Source: Streptomyces monomycini
GTDB lineage: Bacteria > Actinomycetota > Actinomycetes > Streptomycetales > Streptomycetaceae
DNA length: 64,000 nucleotides
Direction of reading: 5' to 3'
NCBI RefSeq assembly: GCF_022271435.1
Contig: NZ_JAFIQY010000004.1
Coordinates: 124,001-188,000 of the forward strand
Part shown: one piece after another, positions 50,212 to 58,579 of the stretch
Position numbering within the stretch: position 1 is the first letter of the stretch
How the letters are laid out: each line of letters opens with the position of its first letter
Made by a program: the position numbers and the translations under genes
The notes under the pieces: generated by a model
Database searches by the model: none
Told to the model about the DNA's origin: nothing
The model's input: the letters and a program-made list of their open reading frames with translations, nothing else

Positions 50212-51159
50212 GTGAACAGCCCGGACCCGGTCATCGACGCCAACCTCGCCGTCGCGTTGGACGCCCTGCTCGCCGAACAGAGCGTCACCCGCGCCGCCGC
50301 GCGCCTGCACACCTCACCCGCCGCCATGAGCCGCACCCTGGCCCGTCTGCGCCGCGTCCTCCAGGACCCCCTTCTGGTGCGGGCCGGACAGACCATGGTT
50401 CCCACGCCCCGCGCCCAGGCCCTGCGCGACGAAGCCGCCGCGGTGGTACGCCGTCTCGGCACCCTGCTCACCCCCGGCGCCGGAATCGACCCCGCCGCCC
50501 TGCGCACCACCTTCACCCTCCAGACCGCCGACCTGGTCGGCGCGGCCCTGGCCCCCGGGCTGCTGCGGCTGGCCCGGCAGGAGGCGCCGGAGGTCTCGTT
50601 GCGGTTCCGGGCCGAGGAGCTGGAGGCCGGGCCGGCCCTGCGCGACGGCCGGATCGACCTGGAGATCGGGGCCATCGACCACATCGCCCCCGAGACCCTG
50701 GTCGAAGAGCTGGTCACCCTCCGGATGACGGCGGCCGTCCGGCCCGGCCACCCGCTCACCGAGGGGGAGCTGACCCCGGCCCGGCTCGCCGCCGCCGAAC
50801 ACGTCTCGGTCAGTCGCCGCGGCCGGTTCACCGGCCCCCTGGACGCCGCCCTGGCCGAGCGGAACCTGCACCGCCGGGTGGCCGCCGTCCTGCCCAGTCA
50901 TGTGGCCGCGATGACCCTCGCCGCGCGCAGCGACATCGTCTGCCTCGTGCCCACCGCGGCGCCCGGCGCCGCGCCTTCGCCCTTCAGCGACGCCGCCACC
51001 GCCCTCGGGCTGCACCTCCTCGACATCCCCCTGCCGCTGCCGCTGGTGACCATCGGCATGGCCTGGCATCCCCGCCACGCCGCCGACGGCGCCCACCACT
51101 GGCTCCGCGACGCCGTCCGCCGGGCCGTGCGCGAGCCCGGGAGCGTCCTGGCGGACTGA
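50212..51159 (+). CDS. LysR-family transcriptional regulator
   Basis: The 315-residue regulator has an N-terminal helix-turn-helix (VALDALLAEQSVTRAAARLHTSPAAMSRTLARLR) and a substrate-binding domain (FTLQTADLVGAALAPGLLRLAR onward). GTG 50212 is the start, with no obvious ribosome site. It is divergent from darcynin. The last 11 codons and stop are duplicated right after the gene (51161-51197), so the stop may have been reached before and after the duplication. Confidence 0.92.
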   Translation: MNSPDPVIDANLAVALDALLAEQSVTRAAARLHTSPAAMSRTLARLRRVLQDPLLVRAGQTMVPTPRAQALRDEAAAVVRRLGTLLTPGAGIDPAALRTTFTLQTADLVGAALAPGLLRLARQEAPEVSLRFRAEELEAGPALRDGRIDLEIGAIDHIAPETLVEELVTLRMTAAVRPGHPLTEGELTPARLAAAEHVSVSRRGRFTGPLDAALAERNLHRRVAAVLPSHVAAMTLAARSDIVCLVPTAAPGAAPSPFSDAATALGLHLLDIPLPLPLVTIGMAWHPRHAADGAHHWLRDAVRRAVREPGSVLAD

Positions 51160-51197
51160 GGCCGTGCGCGAGCCCGAACACGTCCTGGCGGACTAAG
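51124..51197. repeat. 37-bp tandem duplication at LysR 3' end
   Basis: Two adjacent 37-nt copies beginning gccgtgcgcgagcccg each end in a stop codon (tgag, taag). The first is the coding end of the LysR gene. Differences are confined to a few bases, so the duplication is fairly recent. Confidence 0.9.
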
Positions 51198-51205
51198 TGA
51201 TCCGG

Positions 51206-52336
51206 TCACTCACGCGGGGCCGTCCCGGCGGAAGGTGCGGAGCGCTCCGTGCTCAGCAGCACGACAACCGAGTCCGGGGTGAGACCGAGCGCTTCCCGGC
51301 CGGCGAGATCAGCGAGAACGCCGCGTACGGCCGGCACGCAGGCCGCTCCGCAGGGCCCCGCGGAGATGCCGGCTTCCATGAGCCGGCGGGAGGCGGCGAG
51401 AGCCTGCGTGTCGGTCACCGTGACGCTGGCGTCCAGCCCGTCCCGCAGGTACGGCCAGGCCAGCGAGGACGGCGTACCGCAGTTGAGCCCGGCCATGACG
51501 GTGGAGCCGGTGGCGACGCTGACCGGCCGCCGCGCCCTGAGGCTGGCCTGCACGCACGCCGCCGAGTCCGGTTCGACGCCCAGGACCGACACCCGCCGGC
51601 CGCGGCTCTTGTAGTGGGTGACGACCGCCTGGGTCAGGGAGCCGACTCCCACAGGCGTGACGACCAGTGACGCGGTGTCGGATGCGAGCTGTTCGTCGAC
51701 CTCCGCGAACATCGTCGAGTACCCGTCGACGATGAACTGCGGGATCGTCTCGTAGCCGTCCCAGGCGGTGTCCTGGACGAGCACGGCACCCGGCCGGGCA
51801 TCGGCGTCCGCCGCGGCACGGGCGACGGCGGTGTCGTAGTCCTCCGCCACGACGACGACTTCGGCGCCTTCCCGGCGGATCGCTTCGATCGCCTCGGACG
51901 CTACGACGTCGGGTACGACCACCCGCGCGGTGACCCCCAGGAGCCGGGCGACGTGCGCCAGAGCGCACCCGTGATTGCCGTCCGTCGCCGTCACCAGCTG
52001 CAACGAGGGGATGCGGTGCGCAGCGGCACGCAGTGAGCCGAGATCCGGAGCCACGTCGGTGCCGAGCCGTGCCTGCACCACGCGGTAGACGGCGTAGAAG
52101 ACTCCGAGCGCCTTGAAGGCGGGCAGGCCGAGACGGGCGGACTCGTCCTTGACCGCGACCCGGCGCACCCCCCACTCGACGGCCAGCGACGGAACGTCAC
52201 GCAGCGGCGTGGGCCGATAGCCGGGGAGAGAGCGATGGAAGGCGGCGGCCTGCGAAGGCGGCGGCTGGCAGCTCCAGGAAGCGGCCGCGGGCTGAGCGCA
52301 CCACCGCGGGGAGGCGTGATCGGCAAGGGAGGTCAT
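51206..52336 (-). CDS. PLP-dependent lyase, diaminopropionate ammonia-lyase-like
   Basis: The 376-residue enzyme belongs to the fold-type II PLP family. It shows the PLP lysine block RLGLPAFKALGVFYAVYRV, the phosphate loop ATDGNHGCALAHVARLLG, VVTPVGVGSLTQAVVTHYKSRG and the end AGPCGAACVPAVRGVL. The arrangement is closest to diaminopropionate ammonia-lyase, which makes pyruvate and ammonia. It could also be a threonine or serine dehydratase relative. ATG 52336 is used; a GTG at 52366 would add ten residues. The divergent LysR at 52423 probably regulates it. Confidence 0.85.
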   Translation of the reverse strand: MTSLADHASPRWCAQPAAASWSCQPPPSQAAAFHRSLPGYRPTPLRDVPSLAVEWGVRRVAVKDESARLGLPAFKALGVFYAVYRVVQARLGTDVAPDLGSLRAAAHRIPSLQLVTATDGNHGCALAHVARLLGVTARVVVPDVVASEAIEAIRREGAEVVVVAEDYDTAVARAAADADARPGAVLVQDTAWDGYETIPQFIVDGYSTMFAEVDEQLASDTASLVVTPVGVGSLTQAVVTHYKSRGRRVSVLGVEPDSAACVQASLRARRPVSVATGSTVMAGLNCGTPSSLAWPYLRDGLDASVTVTDTQALAASRRLMEAGISAGPCGAACVPAVRGVLADLAGREALGLTPDSVVVLLSTERSAPSAGTAPRE

Positions 52337-52394
52337 ACCTCGACGCTCACACGGCCCACCCTTCACGTAAAGCGACGATTACCGAGCTAACATC

Positions 52395-52409
52395 TTCGGA
52401 TTCTCCGAA
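52395..52409. promoter_or_regulatory. LysR-type dyad upstream of PLP lyase
   Basis: The sequence ttcggattctccgaa is a perfect palindrome (6-bp arms, 3-bp centre) and contains T-N11-A. It sits in the 86-bp gap between the divergent lyase and LysR genes. It is a strong candidate operator. Confidence 0.55.
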
Positions 52410-52422
52410 CGGTTGGAGTCCC

Positions 52423-53373
52423 GTGTACGACCTGCACCGCCTGCGACTGCTGCTGGAGCTGAAGCATCGCGGCACCCTCAGTGCCGTGGCCAAGGCACTG
52501 AACTACAGCGCTTCGACGATCTCCCAGCAGCTCTCCCAGCTGGAGGCCGAAGTCGGTGTCGAGCTGCTCGAACCGGTCGGCCGCCGGGTGCGGCTCACCT
52601 CGCAGGCGGACATCCTGGTGGCCCATGCGGAGATCATGCTGAGACAGATGGAGGCCGCCGAGACGGCCGTCGCCCAGTCACTCGCCGAGATCACGGGAAC
52701 CGTACGGATCGCCACCTTCCAGACCGCCCTGACGCTCGTGTCCAGGGCTCTGGTCCGGATCGGAGAGGCTCACCCGCGGCTACGGGTCGAAGTCCTCCAG
52801 GAGGAGCCGCAACGGGCCCTGCCGAGACTGCTCGCCCACGATCTGGACCTCGTCATCGTCGAGGAGTTTCCCCACCACCCGCTTCCCCGCCAGTCCGACA
52901 TCCACTATCGAGAACTCCTGCGGGACCGGCTGCGCATAGCGCTCCCGGCCGGCGCCCTGTCGGCCTCCGACGTGTGGCAGTGCCTCGCCGGACGCACCTG
53001 GGCGGTCGAGCCACTGGGAACCGCCTCTCGCGACTGGATGCGGATGATCTGCCGGGAAGCCGGCCACGAGCCCGACATCCGCTTCACGACCACGGACCTG
53101 CTCATGCAACGGCGGTTGGTGGCGGACGGCCACGCCGTCGCCATCCTCCCGGACCTCCTGGGCCCGGCGGACGATCCCGGTCTGACCCTGGTGGATGTTC
53201 CCGGCGGTCCCTGTTACCGCAGCGTCCACACCGCGACCCGTCAGGACCGGGCCGCCCATCCGGCGATCACCGCGGTGCGGAGCGCTCTCGCCGACGCGTG
53301 CGCTCGACAGGCGGCTCCATCGGCCTCGGGCGGCTGCGGGCCGTTCGGTTCCGGGACGCTCTCAGGCCCGTAG
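52423..53373 (+). CDS. LysR-family transcriptional regulator
   Basis: The 316-residue regulator has an N-terminal helix-turn-helix (LHRLRLLLELKHRGTLSAVAKALNYSASTISQQLSQLE) and a LysR effector domain. GTG 52423 follows GGAG. It is divergent from the PLP lyase, with a perfect dyad between, so amino-acid catabolism is the likely target. Its 3' end overlaps the convergent NERD-like gene by 12 nt. Confidence 0.93.
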   Translation: MYDLHRLRLLLELKHRGTLSAVAKALNYSASTISQQLSQLEAEVGVELLEPVGRRVRLTSQADILVAHAEIMLRQMEAAETAVAQSLAEITGTVRIATFQTALTLVSRALVRIGEAHPRLRVEVLQEEPQRALPRLLAHDLDLVIVEEFPHHPLPRQSDIHYRELLRDRLRIALPAGALSASDVWQCLAGRTWAVEPLGTASRDWMRMICREAGHEPDIRFTTTDLLMQRRLVADGHAVAILPDLLGPADDPGLTLVDVPGGPCYRSVHTATRQDRAAHPAITAVRSALADACARQAAPSASGGCGPFGSGTLSGP

Positions 53374-54069
53374 CCAGGTGCGACGGTTGCGGGCGACCGT
53401 GTAGACGCGTTCGACGCGGTCGGGGGTGAGCACCCCGCCGAGCCGTCCGAGCTGGGGTACGTCACGTTCGTCGCGTATCACCCGTACGTCCCGCGGGGCC
53501 GGATCCAGCTCCACGTCCACCGCGCCGGCGAAGGCCAGCACCGGCCGTGCCTCGACGCGGAACCGGCAGCCGCGGGTCAGCACGTACGCGGCGCGCCGGG
53601 CGTGCTGCCTGCACTCGCGGACGTACGGCTGCGGTTCGCGCCCGCGGCCGGTGCCCACGGTGTCCTCCCCCACCCGCACCCGGGCTCCGCGTACGTAATG
53701 GGTGCCGACGCACAGCACACCGCCGGGCCCGATGAGCAGGTGCCCGATGACCGCCGCGGGCGGCAGCGGGATGGAGTGGATCACGTACCAGCCGCCCGCC
53801 GCCAGCTGGTCCAGGGCCGTGCCGACGGCCTGTTCGCCGAGGAGCTGCCGGTGCCAGGCCTCCTGGGGCGGGCGCCGGCCGAGCAGGCGGGCGCACCACA
53901 GGGCCGCCCGGGCGCGCGGCTGTTCGGCGAGCCGGACCCGCAGGGCCTCGCCCGGCCGGTTCGGGGCGAGGTCGTCGTCCGGCGGCAGGAACAGCCGGTC
54001 CGGGTCGCTCGCGTACCGCGTCTCCTGCTTTGCCTCGTACGCTCCGGGCTCAGGACGGAAGTCACTCAT
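53362..54069 (-). CDS. NERD-domain-like protein lacking nuclease residues
   Basis: The 235-residue protein has a NERD-like core: LDQLAAGGWYVIHSIPLPPAAVIGHLLIGPGGVLCVGTHYVRG, then RFRVEARPVLAFAGAVDVEL. In active NERD nucleases the segment reads xDHxxxGPxGVxxxxTK; here Asp is Gly and the Lys is His, so catalysis is unlikely. It may be a structural or binding variant. No helix or signal peptide is evident. ATG 54069 has GGGGGG about nine nt upstream. The 3' end overlaps the convergent LysR by 12 nt. Confidence 0.75.
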   Translation of the reverse strand: MSDFRPEPGAYEAKQETRYASDPDRLFLPPDDDLAPNRPGEALRVRLAEQPRARAALWCARLLGRRPPQEAWHRQLLGEQAVGTALDQLAAGGWYVIHSIPLPPAAVIGHLLIGPGGVLCVGTHYVRGARVRVGEDTVGTGRGREPQPYVRECRQHARRAAYVLTRGCRFRVEARPVLAFAGAVDVELDPAPRDVRVIRDERDVPQLGRLGGVLTPDRVERVYTVARNRRTWLRA

Positions 54070-54197
54070 ACCCATCACCCCCCGATGGCCATGGGAGCAG
54101 GCGTTTGGCCCCCGGGCAAGAGGTACGCAGCGGTGTGCAGGCGTACGAAGGGATGCCGGGGAAACGTTGGCCGGAGGACGACGTACGGTTACGTCCT

Positions 54198-54875
54198 GTG
54201 TTCTCCTCTCTCCTTGGTTTCACCGCGGTGGCCGTCCTGCTGACCGTCTCGCCGGGCCCCGACTTCGCCGTCGTGCTGCGGACGTCCCTCGGCTCGGGGC
54301 GGCGGTCGGCACTGTGCTCCGCGCTCGGCATAGCCACGGGCTGCTTCGTGTGGGGGCTGGCCGGAGCGGCCGGGCTCACCGCCATGCTGTCGGCGTCGCA
54401 GGCGGCGTACGACGTACTGCGCGTCGCCGGGGCGCTGTACCTGATGTGGCTGGGCTTCCAGGCGCTGCGCAGCGCCCGCCGCTCCTCGAAGGCGGCGGGC
54501 GGCACCGGGGCGGACGCTCCCGTTCCGGAGGCGGGCGCCGCCGTCCCCGCGCCCGGCGAGGCCGGCCGGCAGTCGCCGCTCCAGGCGTTCCGTACCGGCC
54601 TGCTCACCAATGTGCTGAACCCGAAGGTCGGGGTCGTGTACATGTCGCTGCTGCCGCAGTTCATCCCGCACGACGCGCCGGTCGTGACCACGACACTGCT
54701 GCTGGTCGCCGTGCACGCCGTACTGGGCTTCGGCTGGCTCGGCGGGATCGCTCTGGCCGTGCACCGGGCGCGCGCCTTCTTCCAGCGCCCCCGCGTCCGC
54801 CGGCGCATGGACCAGGCCACCGGCGGCGTCCTGCTCGCGCTGGGCGCCGCGGTCGGCGTCGAGACCGCGCGCTGA
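54198..54875 (+). CDS. LysE-family exporter
   Basis: The 225-residue membrane protein is of the LysE/RhtB type: FTAVAVLLTVSPGPDFAVVLRTSLGSGRR near the start, six hydrophobic segments, and FRTGLLTNVLNPKVGVVYMSLLPQF with the NPK motif. Such proteins export amino acids or related metabolites. GTG 54198 gives the standard N-terminus. A hairpin at 54886 follows, so it is separate from the DUF692 operon. Confidence 0.92.
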   Translation: MFSSLLGFTAVAVLLTVSPGPDFAVVLRTSLGSGRRSALCSALGIATGCFVWGLAGAAGLTAMLSASQAAYDVLRVAGALYLMWLGFQALRSARRSSKAAGGTGADAPVPEAGAAVPAPGEAGRQSPLQAFRTGLLTNVLNPKVGVVYMSLLPQFIPHDAPVVTTTLLLVAVHAVLGFGWLGGIALAVHRARAFFQRPRVRRRMDQATGGVLLALGAAVGVETAR

Positions 54876-54885
54876 ACCACCGGAC

Positions 54886-54931
54886 TCCGAAGCCGCCGGG
54901 ACCGCCGGGGCCCCTCCGGGGCCGCTTCGGA
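54886..54931 (+). terminator. Hairpin after LysE gene
   Basis: The arms tccgaagc and gcttcgga enclose a GC-rich interior with its own pairing (ccgggg / cccctccgg). It lies 10 nt after the LysE stop and upstream of the DUF692 operon. Confidence 0.5.
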
Positions 54932-55064
54932 CGCCGTTGCCGGACACGGCGCGTCGCAAGCTCAAATCATGCTCTGAACCCGCGCCCTCCAGGGTTGGCC
55001 CGGCACCGGCGGGGCGATGAGTACCGGACACCACGGGGGTGCACGAGTGGGAGGGGGAACCACC

Positions 55065-56504
55065 ATGACTCGGCTCGGTACGGGCATCGGCTGGCGGCCC
55101 GAGATCGCCGACGGGATCGCGGAACTGCCCGGCGTGGACTGGGTGGAAGTCGTCGCCGAGAACATCTGTCCAGGTCATCTCCCGCCCGCCTTGCAGGCGC
55201 TGCGCGACCGCGGCACGACCGTGGTGCCTCACGGGGTCTCCCTCGGGCTCGGCGGCGCCGAGCGCCCGGACGCGGGCCGGCTGGCCGCGCTCGCCGAACG
55301 CGCCGAGGCGCTGGGTGCGCCGCTGGTCACCGAGCACATCGCGTTCGTACGGGCCGGGGGCCCGCTGACCGCCTCCCCCGCGATGGAGGCGGGGCACCTG
55401 CTGCCCGTTCCCCGCACCCGTGACGCGCTGGACGTGCTCTGCGAGAACGTCCGGATCGCGCAGGACGCGCTGCCCGTGCCGCTCGCCGTGGAGAACATCG
55501 CGGCGCTGGTCAACTGGCCCGGCGAGGAGATGACCGAGGGACAGTTCCTCGCCGAACTGGTCGAGCGCACCGGCGTACGGTTGCTCATCGACGTCGCCAA
55601 CCTCCACACCAATCATGTGAACCGGAACGAGGACCCGGCCACGGCACTGGACGAGCTGCCGGTCGAGGCCATCGCGTACGTACATGTGGCGGGCGGCGTC
55701 GAGCGGGACGGGGTCTGGCACGACACCCACGCCCACCCGGTGACCCGGCCCGTCCTGGACGTACTGGCCGAACTCTGCGCCCGTGTCTCCCCGCCCGGCG
55801 TCCTGCTGGAACGGGACGAGGACTTCCCGGCGACCGGCGAACTCGCCTCCGAACTCGACGCGATCCGCACGGTCCTGAAGGAGGCCCCGGCCCCGGCCGC
55901 CCTGCCGGCACCGGCACCGTTCCGGGCGCCCGGCACCGTAGCGCCGCGCGGCACGGCTGCGGCCGTCGCCACGGTTGGGGCCACCGCCACAGCCGTCGCC
56001 ACGGTTGGGGCCACCGCCACAGCCGGGCCCAGTGCCACGTCCGGGCCCACCGCCACGGCCGGGACCACCAGCACGGCCACGGACACCGCCGCCCCAGCCC
56101 GCCAGCGCCTGGCCGTCGCGCAGACCGCGCTGCTCTCCGCGCTGGTCGCCGGGACCCCGGCGCCGGAGGGCTTCGACCGGCGGCGGCTGCTCGTCCAGAG
56201 CCGGGCCCTGGCCGCCAAGCGGGCCTCCGTCGTCGCCAAGATCGCTCCGGAGCTGCGGGACATCCTCGGCGAGGACTTCCGGCCCGGCTTCCTCGGTTAC
56301 GCACGGCACCGGCCCATGCGCCACGGCCACCGCCAGGACGCCATGGACTTCGCCGTCCATCTGCTGGCCGAAGGCCGGCCCGCGGACCCGGACGCCCGCC
56401 GCCGCCTGACGCAGTGGTGGCGGGACCGCGCCGGTCCCAAGCCGCCGGGCGGCCCCGCGCACCGCCTCGCCCTCGCCGTACGCCGCGCTCTCCACCGGAG
56501 GTGA
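55065..56504 (+). CDS. DUF692 / MNIO family enzyme with extra C-terminal domain
   Basis: The 479-residue protein has an N-terminal TIM-barrel DUF692 domain (residues about 3-265). These enzymes are multinuclear iron oxygenases that modify cysteines or other residues of peptides. The metal motifs are intact: [18 protein letters not shown] (His56), TEHIAF (Glu90, His91), VENIA (Glu143, Asn144), DVANLHTNH (Asp176, His181), YVHVAGG (His207), DTHAHPV (Asp220, His222) and LLERDEDFP (Glu249). A Thr/Ala/Pro-rich linker (about 285-345) and a helical domain (about 345-479) follow. GGAGGGGG precedes ATG 55065. The downstream Cys-tailed membrane protein begins five nt after the stop. Confidence 0.9.
   Translation: MTRLGTGIGWRPEIADGIAELPGVDWVEVVAENICPGHLPPALQALRDRGTTVVPHGVSLGLGGAERPDAGRLAALAERAEALGAPLVTEHIAFVRAGGPLTASPAMEAGHLLPVPRTRDALDVLCENVRIAQDALPVPLAVENIAALVNWPGEEMTEGQFLAELVERTGVRLLIDVANLHTNHVNRNEDPATALDELPVEAIAYVHVAGGVERDGVWHDTHAHPVTRPVLDVLAELCARVSPPGVLLERDEDFPATGELASELDAIRTVLKEAPAPAALPAPAPFRAPGTVAPRGTAAAVATVGATATAVATVGATATAGPSATSGPTATAGTTSTATDTAAPARQRLAVAQTALLSALVAGTPAPEGFDRRRLLVQSRALAAKRASVVAKIAPELRDILGEDFRPGFLGYARHRPMRHGHRQDAMDFAVHLLAEGRPADPDARRRLTQWWRDRAGPKPPGGPAHRLALAVRRALHRR
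55962..56021. repeat. 30-bp tandem duplication in DUF692 linker
   Basis: Two identical 30-nt copies containing gccgtcgccacggttggggc encode a ten-residue Thr/Ala/Val/Gly repeat in the linker. In-frame expansion lengthens the flexible linker without frame loss. Confidence 0.9.
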
Positions 56505-56509
56505 AGGAC

Positions 56510-57553
56510 ATGCCCGCTCTTCTCGTGACCTTGGCGGTGGTCGCCTCCGCGCTGCTGCTCGTCGTCCGTACCGTCCGCGTCGTCCGGGCGGTTCCCCGGC
56601 CCAAGTACCGCAGGGCGTCCCAGTACGAACTCTGGGAGATCGCCTTTCTCGCCGGCGGCCCGGCCCGGGTGGCGGACGCCGCGATAGCCGGGATGCACCA
56701 GGACGGCCGGCTCGCCGTGGGCGGGCCCGGTGTGGTGTCCCTACGGCAGTCGGTGGCGTACGACCCGGTCGAGACGGCCGTGCTGGACTCGCTGGCGCGG
56801 ACCCCGGACGGCGCGCTGGACACCCTGCGCCGCCATGTCATGCGGGCCCCGGCCGTCCAGGCCATCGGCGACCGGCTGGCGAAACGGGGCCTGATGCGGC
56901 ACCCGCGCGCCGGCCGCCCCTGGCGTCTCCTCGCCGCCTGGCAGACGGCGATCTGTGTGGTGGGTCTTCTGCTCGTCCTGCTCTTGACCCTCACGGGAGC
57001 CGTCGGCGGGGAAGGGGTGCCCTTCGTCGTCCAGATTCTGCCCGCGGCAGTCCTCGGCGCCGTGACCGGCGTGGTGTGCCGGAAGGTGCTGGGGCGGCGG
57101 GTCACACCGGCCGGGGCCGCGGCGGTGCGGACGTACCGTACGGTGCACAAGAAGGACCTCGTGAGCGAGGCGACCCAGTCTGCCGCACTGGTCGTGGCGC
57201 TCGGCAGCACCGCGCTGCTGGTGGACGACGTACTGCGCGACCAGCTCGACGAGGCGCAGCGCGCGGCGGTGGGCGCCTCTGCCGGGGCGTACTCCGGCTC
57301 CTCCGGCAGCTCGTCGACCACTTCATCGAACGCGGCCTGCGGTTGGAACGTGCCCGACGACGACTCGCACACCTCTTGGTGCGGTTCGTCGTGCGGTGGC
57401 GGGTCGGGGCCGGGGTCGGGCTGCGGCAGTTCGTCCTGTGGCGGAGGGTCGTCGTGCAGCAGCAGCTCCGGGTCGAGCTGCAGCAGCAGTTCGTCCTCGT
57501 CCTGCAGCAGTTCCTCCTCTTCCTGCGGTGGCGGTGGCGGCTGCGGCAGCTGA
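56510..57553 (+). CDS. Membrane protein with Cys/Gly/Ser-rich tail (TIGR04222-like), likely DUF692 substrate
   Basis: The 347-residue protein has an N-terminal helix (LLVTLAVVASALLLVVRTV), a basic and Arg-rich cytoplasmic-like region, and two central helices (about residues 145-195, around AICVVGLLLVLLLTLTG). A C-terminal tail of 71 residues holds ten Cys (277, 291, 295, 305, 310, 316, 324, 332, 339, 345) separated by Gly/Ser. Varied Ser and Cys codons (tcg, agc, tcc, agt; tgc, tgt) suggest selection on protein, not DNA slippage. From memory this is the TIGR04222 family, often next to DUF692. GGAGG at 56497 overlaps the upstream stop, so translation is coupled. I infer the tail is modified or binds metal; the topology is not certain. 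Confidence 0.85.
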   Translation: MPALLVTLAVVASALLLVVRTVRVVRAVPRPKYRRASQYELWEIAFLAGGPARVADAAIAGMHQDGRLAVGGPGVVSLRQSVAYDPVETAVLDSLARTPDGALDTLRRHVMRAPAVQAIGDRLAKRGLMRHPRAGRPWRLLAAWQTAICVVGLLLVLLLTLTGAVGGEGVPFVVQILPAAVLGAVTGVVCRKVLGRRVTPAGAAAVRTYRTVHKKDLVSEATQSAALVVALGSTALLVDDVLRDQLDEAQRAAVGASAGAYSGSSGSSSTTSSNAACGWNVPDDDSHTSWCGSSCGGGSGPGSGCGSSSCGGGSSCSSSSGSSCSSSSSSSCSSSSSSCGGGGGCGS

Positions 57554-57560
57554 GCCGCGC

Positions 57561-57597
57561 GGCGTCGGCGGTGCCTGGGCCCGGCACCGCCGACGCC
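57561..57597 (+). terminator. 15-bp perfect hairpin ending the DUF692 operon
   Basis: The arms ggcgtcggcggtgcc and ggcaccgccgacgcc pair fully around a 7-nt loop. It starts seven nt after the stop of the Cys-tailed gene. It closes the two-gene operon and shows that the downstream secreted-protein genes are separate. Confidence 0.8.
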
Positions 57598-57754
57598 CCC
57601 GCCGCCTCGCTCCCCCGGAGCCTCTGATGCGCCTGACACCCCTGGGCAACCGGTCAACGTATCAGCGGGCAGGGCAGGTTGACGGGGCTTCCCCGAACGG
57701 GGGACGGGATCAGCGCAGAGCGCACTAGCGTGCGGTGCCGCACCAGGAGGCACC

Positions 57755-58555
57755 ATGCGATCCGTAACCGGCACCGGCCTCGTCGTCACCGCGCTCGCCG
57801 CGACCCTCGCCGCGCTGCTCTTTCCGATCTGGTCGTTCGCCGAGAGGCCGGGCGCGGGCGGGGACGTCAACACCCAGACCGTCGCCACCTCGTTCGGCCC
57901 GCTGTCCGCGCTCGACCGGGACTTCGTCAATCGCGTACGGCTGGCGGGCCTGTGGGAGCTGCCCGCCGGGCAGCAGGCCCAGCAGCGCGGGACCGTGCCG
58001 GCCGTACGGGAGGCGGGTGACCATCTCGTCGACGGCCACGCCTCGCTCGACCGGCACGTCCGCGAGGTGGCCGCGCAGCTCGGTCTCGGACTGCCCGACC
58101 GGCCCAACGCCCAGCAGCAGCAGTGGCTGAAGGAGCTGAGCGCCGCGCGCGGGGCCGCGTACGACCGCAAGTTCGCGAACATTCTGCGGCTGGCGCACGG
58201 CAAGGTCTTCACCGTCGTCGCACAGGTCCGCGCGACCACCCGCAACGCGCTCGTCCGCGCTCTGGCCGACGACGCCAACCGCACGGTCCTGGACCACATC
58301 TCCATGCTGGAGCGCACCGGATTCGTCGACTTCGACGCGATCGCCGAGGACGCGGCCACCTCCTCGCCGGCGCCGAGCCCCTCGGCCCCGCCGCCGTCCC
58401 TCGACGCGGCACCCGCCCCGTCGCCGACGCCCGTCACACCGTCAGCGACGTATTCGCTGCCTCCGCCCGCGACGCCACCCGCCACCGCCACCGGCGGCGC
58501 CACCAAGGCCCCGGCTCCCGCCGGGTCCTCCGGCGGCCGGCGTCAACACCCCTGA
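57755..58555 (+). CDS. Secreted DUF4142 protein (ferritin-like helical)
   Basis: The 266-residue protein has a signal segment (TGLVVTALAATLAALLF) and a DUF4142 four-helix domain (SALDRDFVNRVRLAGLWELPAGQQAQQRG, LVDGHASLDRHVREVAAQLG, RKFANILRLAHGKVFTVVAQVRATTRN). A Pro/Ser/Ala-rich C-terminus follows. DUF4142 proteins resemble ferritin helices but metal binding is not proven. CAGGAGG precedes ATG 57755. It is followed 24 nt later by the DUF1996 gene, probably co-transcribed. Confidence 0.9.
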   Translation: MRSVTGTGLVVTALAATLAALLFPIWSFAERPGAGGDVNTQTVATSFGPLSALDRDFVNRVRLAGLWELPAGQQAQQRGTVPAVREAGDHLVDGHASLDRHVREVAAQLGLGLPDRPNAQQQQWLKELSAARGAAYDRKFANILRLAHGKVFTVVAQVRATTRNALVRALADDANRTVLDHISMLERTGFVDFDAIAEDAATSSPAPSPSAPPPSLDAAPAPSPTPVTPSATYSLPPPATPPATATGGATKAPAPAGSSGGRRQHP

Positions 58556-58579
58556 GAGAACGGGAAGAAGTGATCTCCC

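Noticed and set aside
54198..57553. LysE exporter as part of the DUF692 operon
   Set aside because: A hairpin and about 190 nt separate it from the DUF692 gene, which has its own ribosome site.
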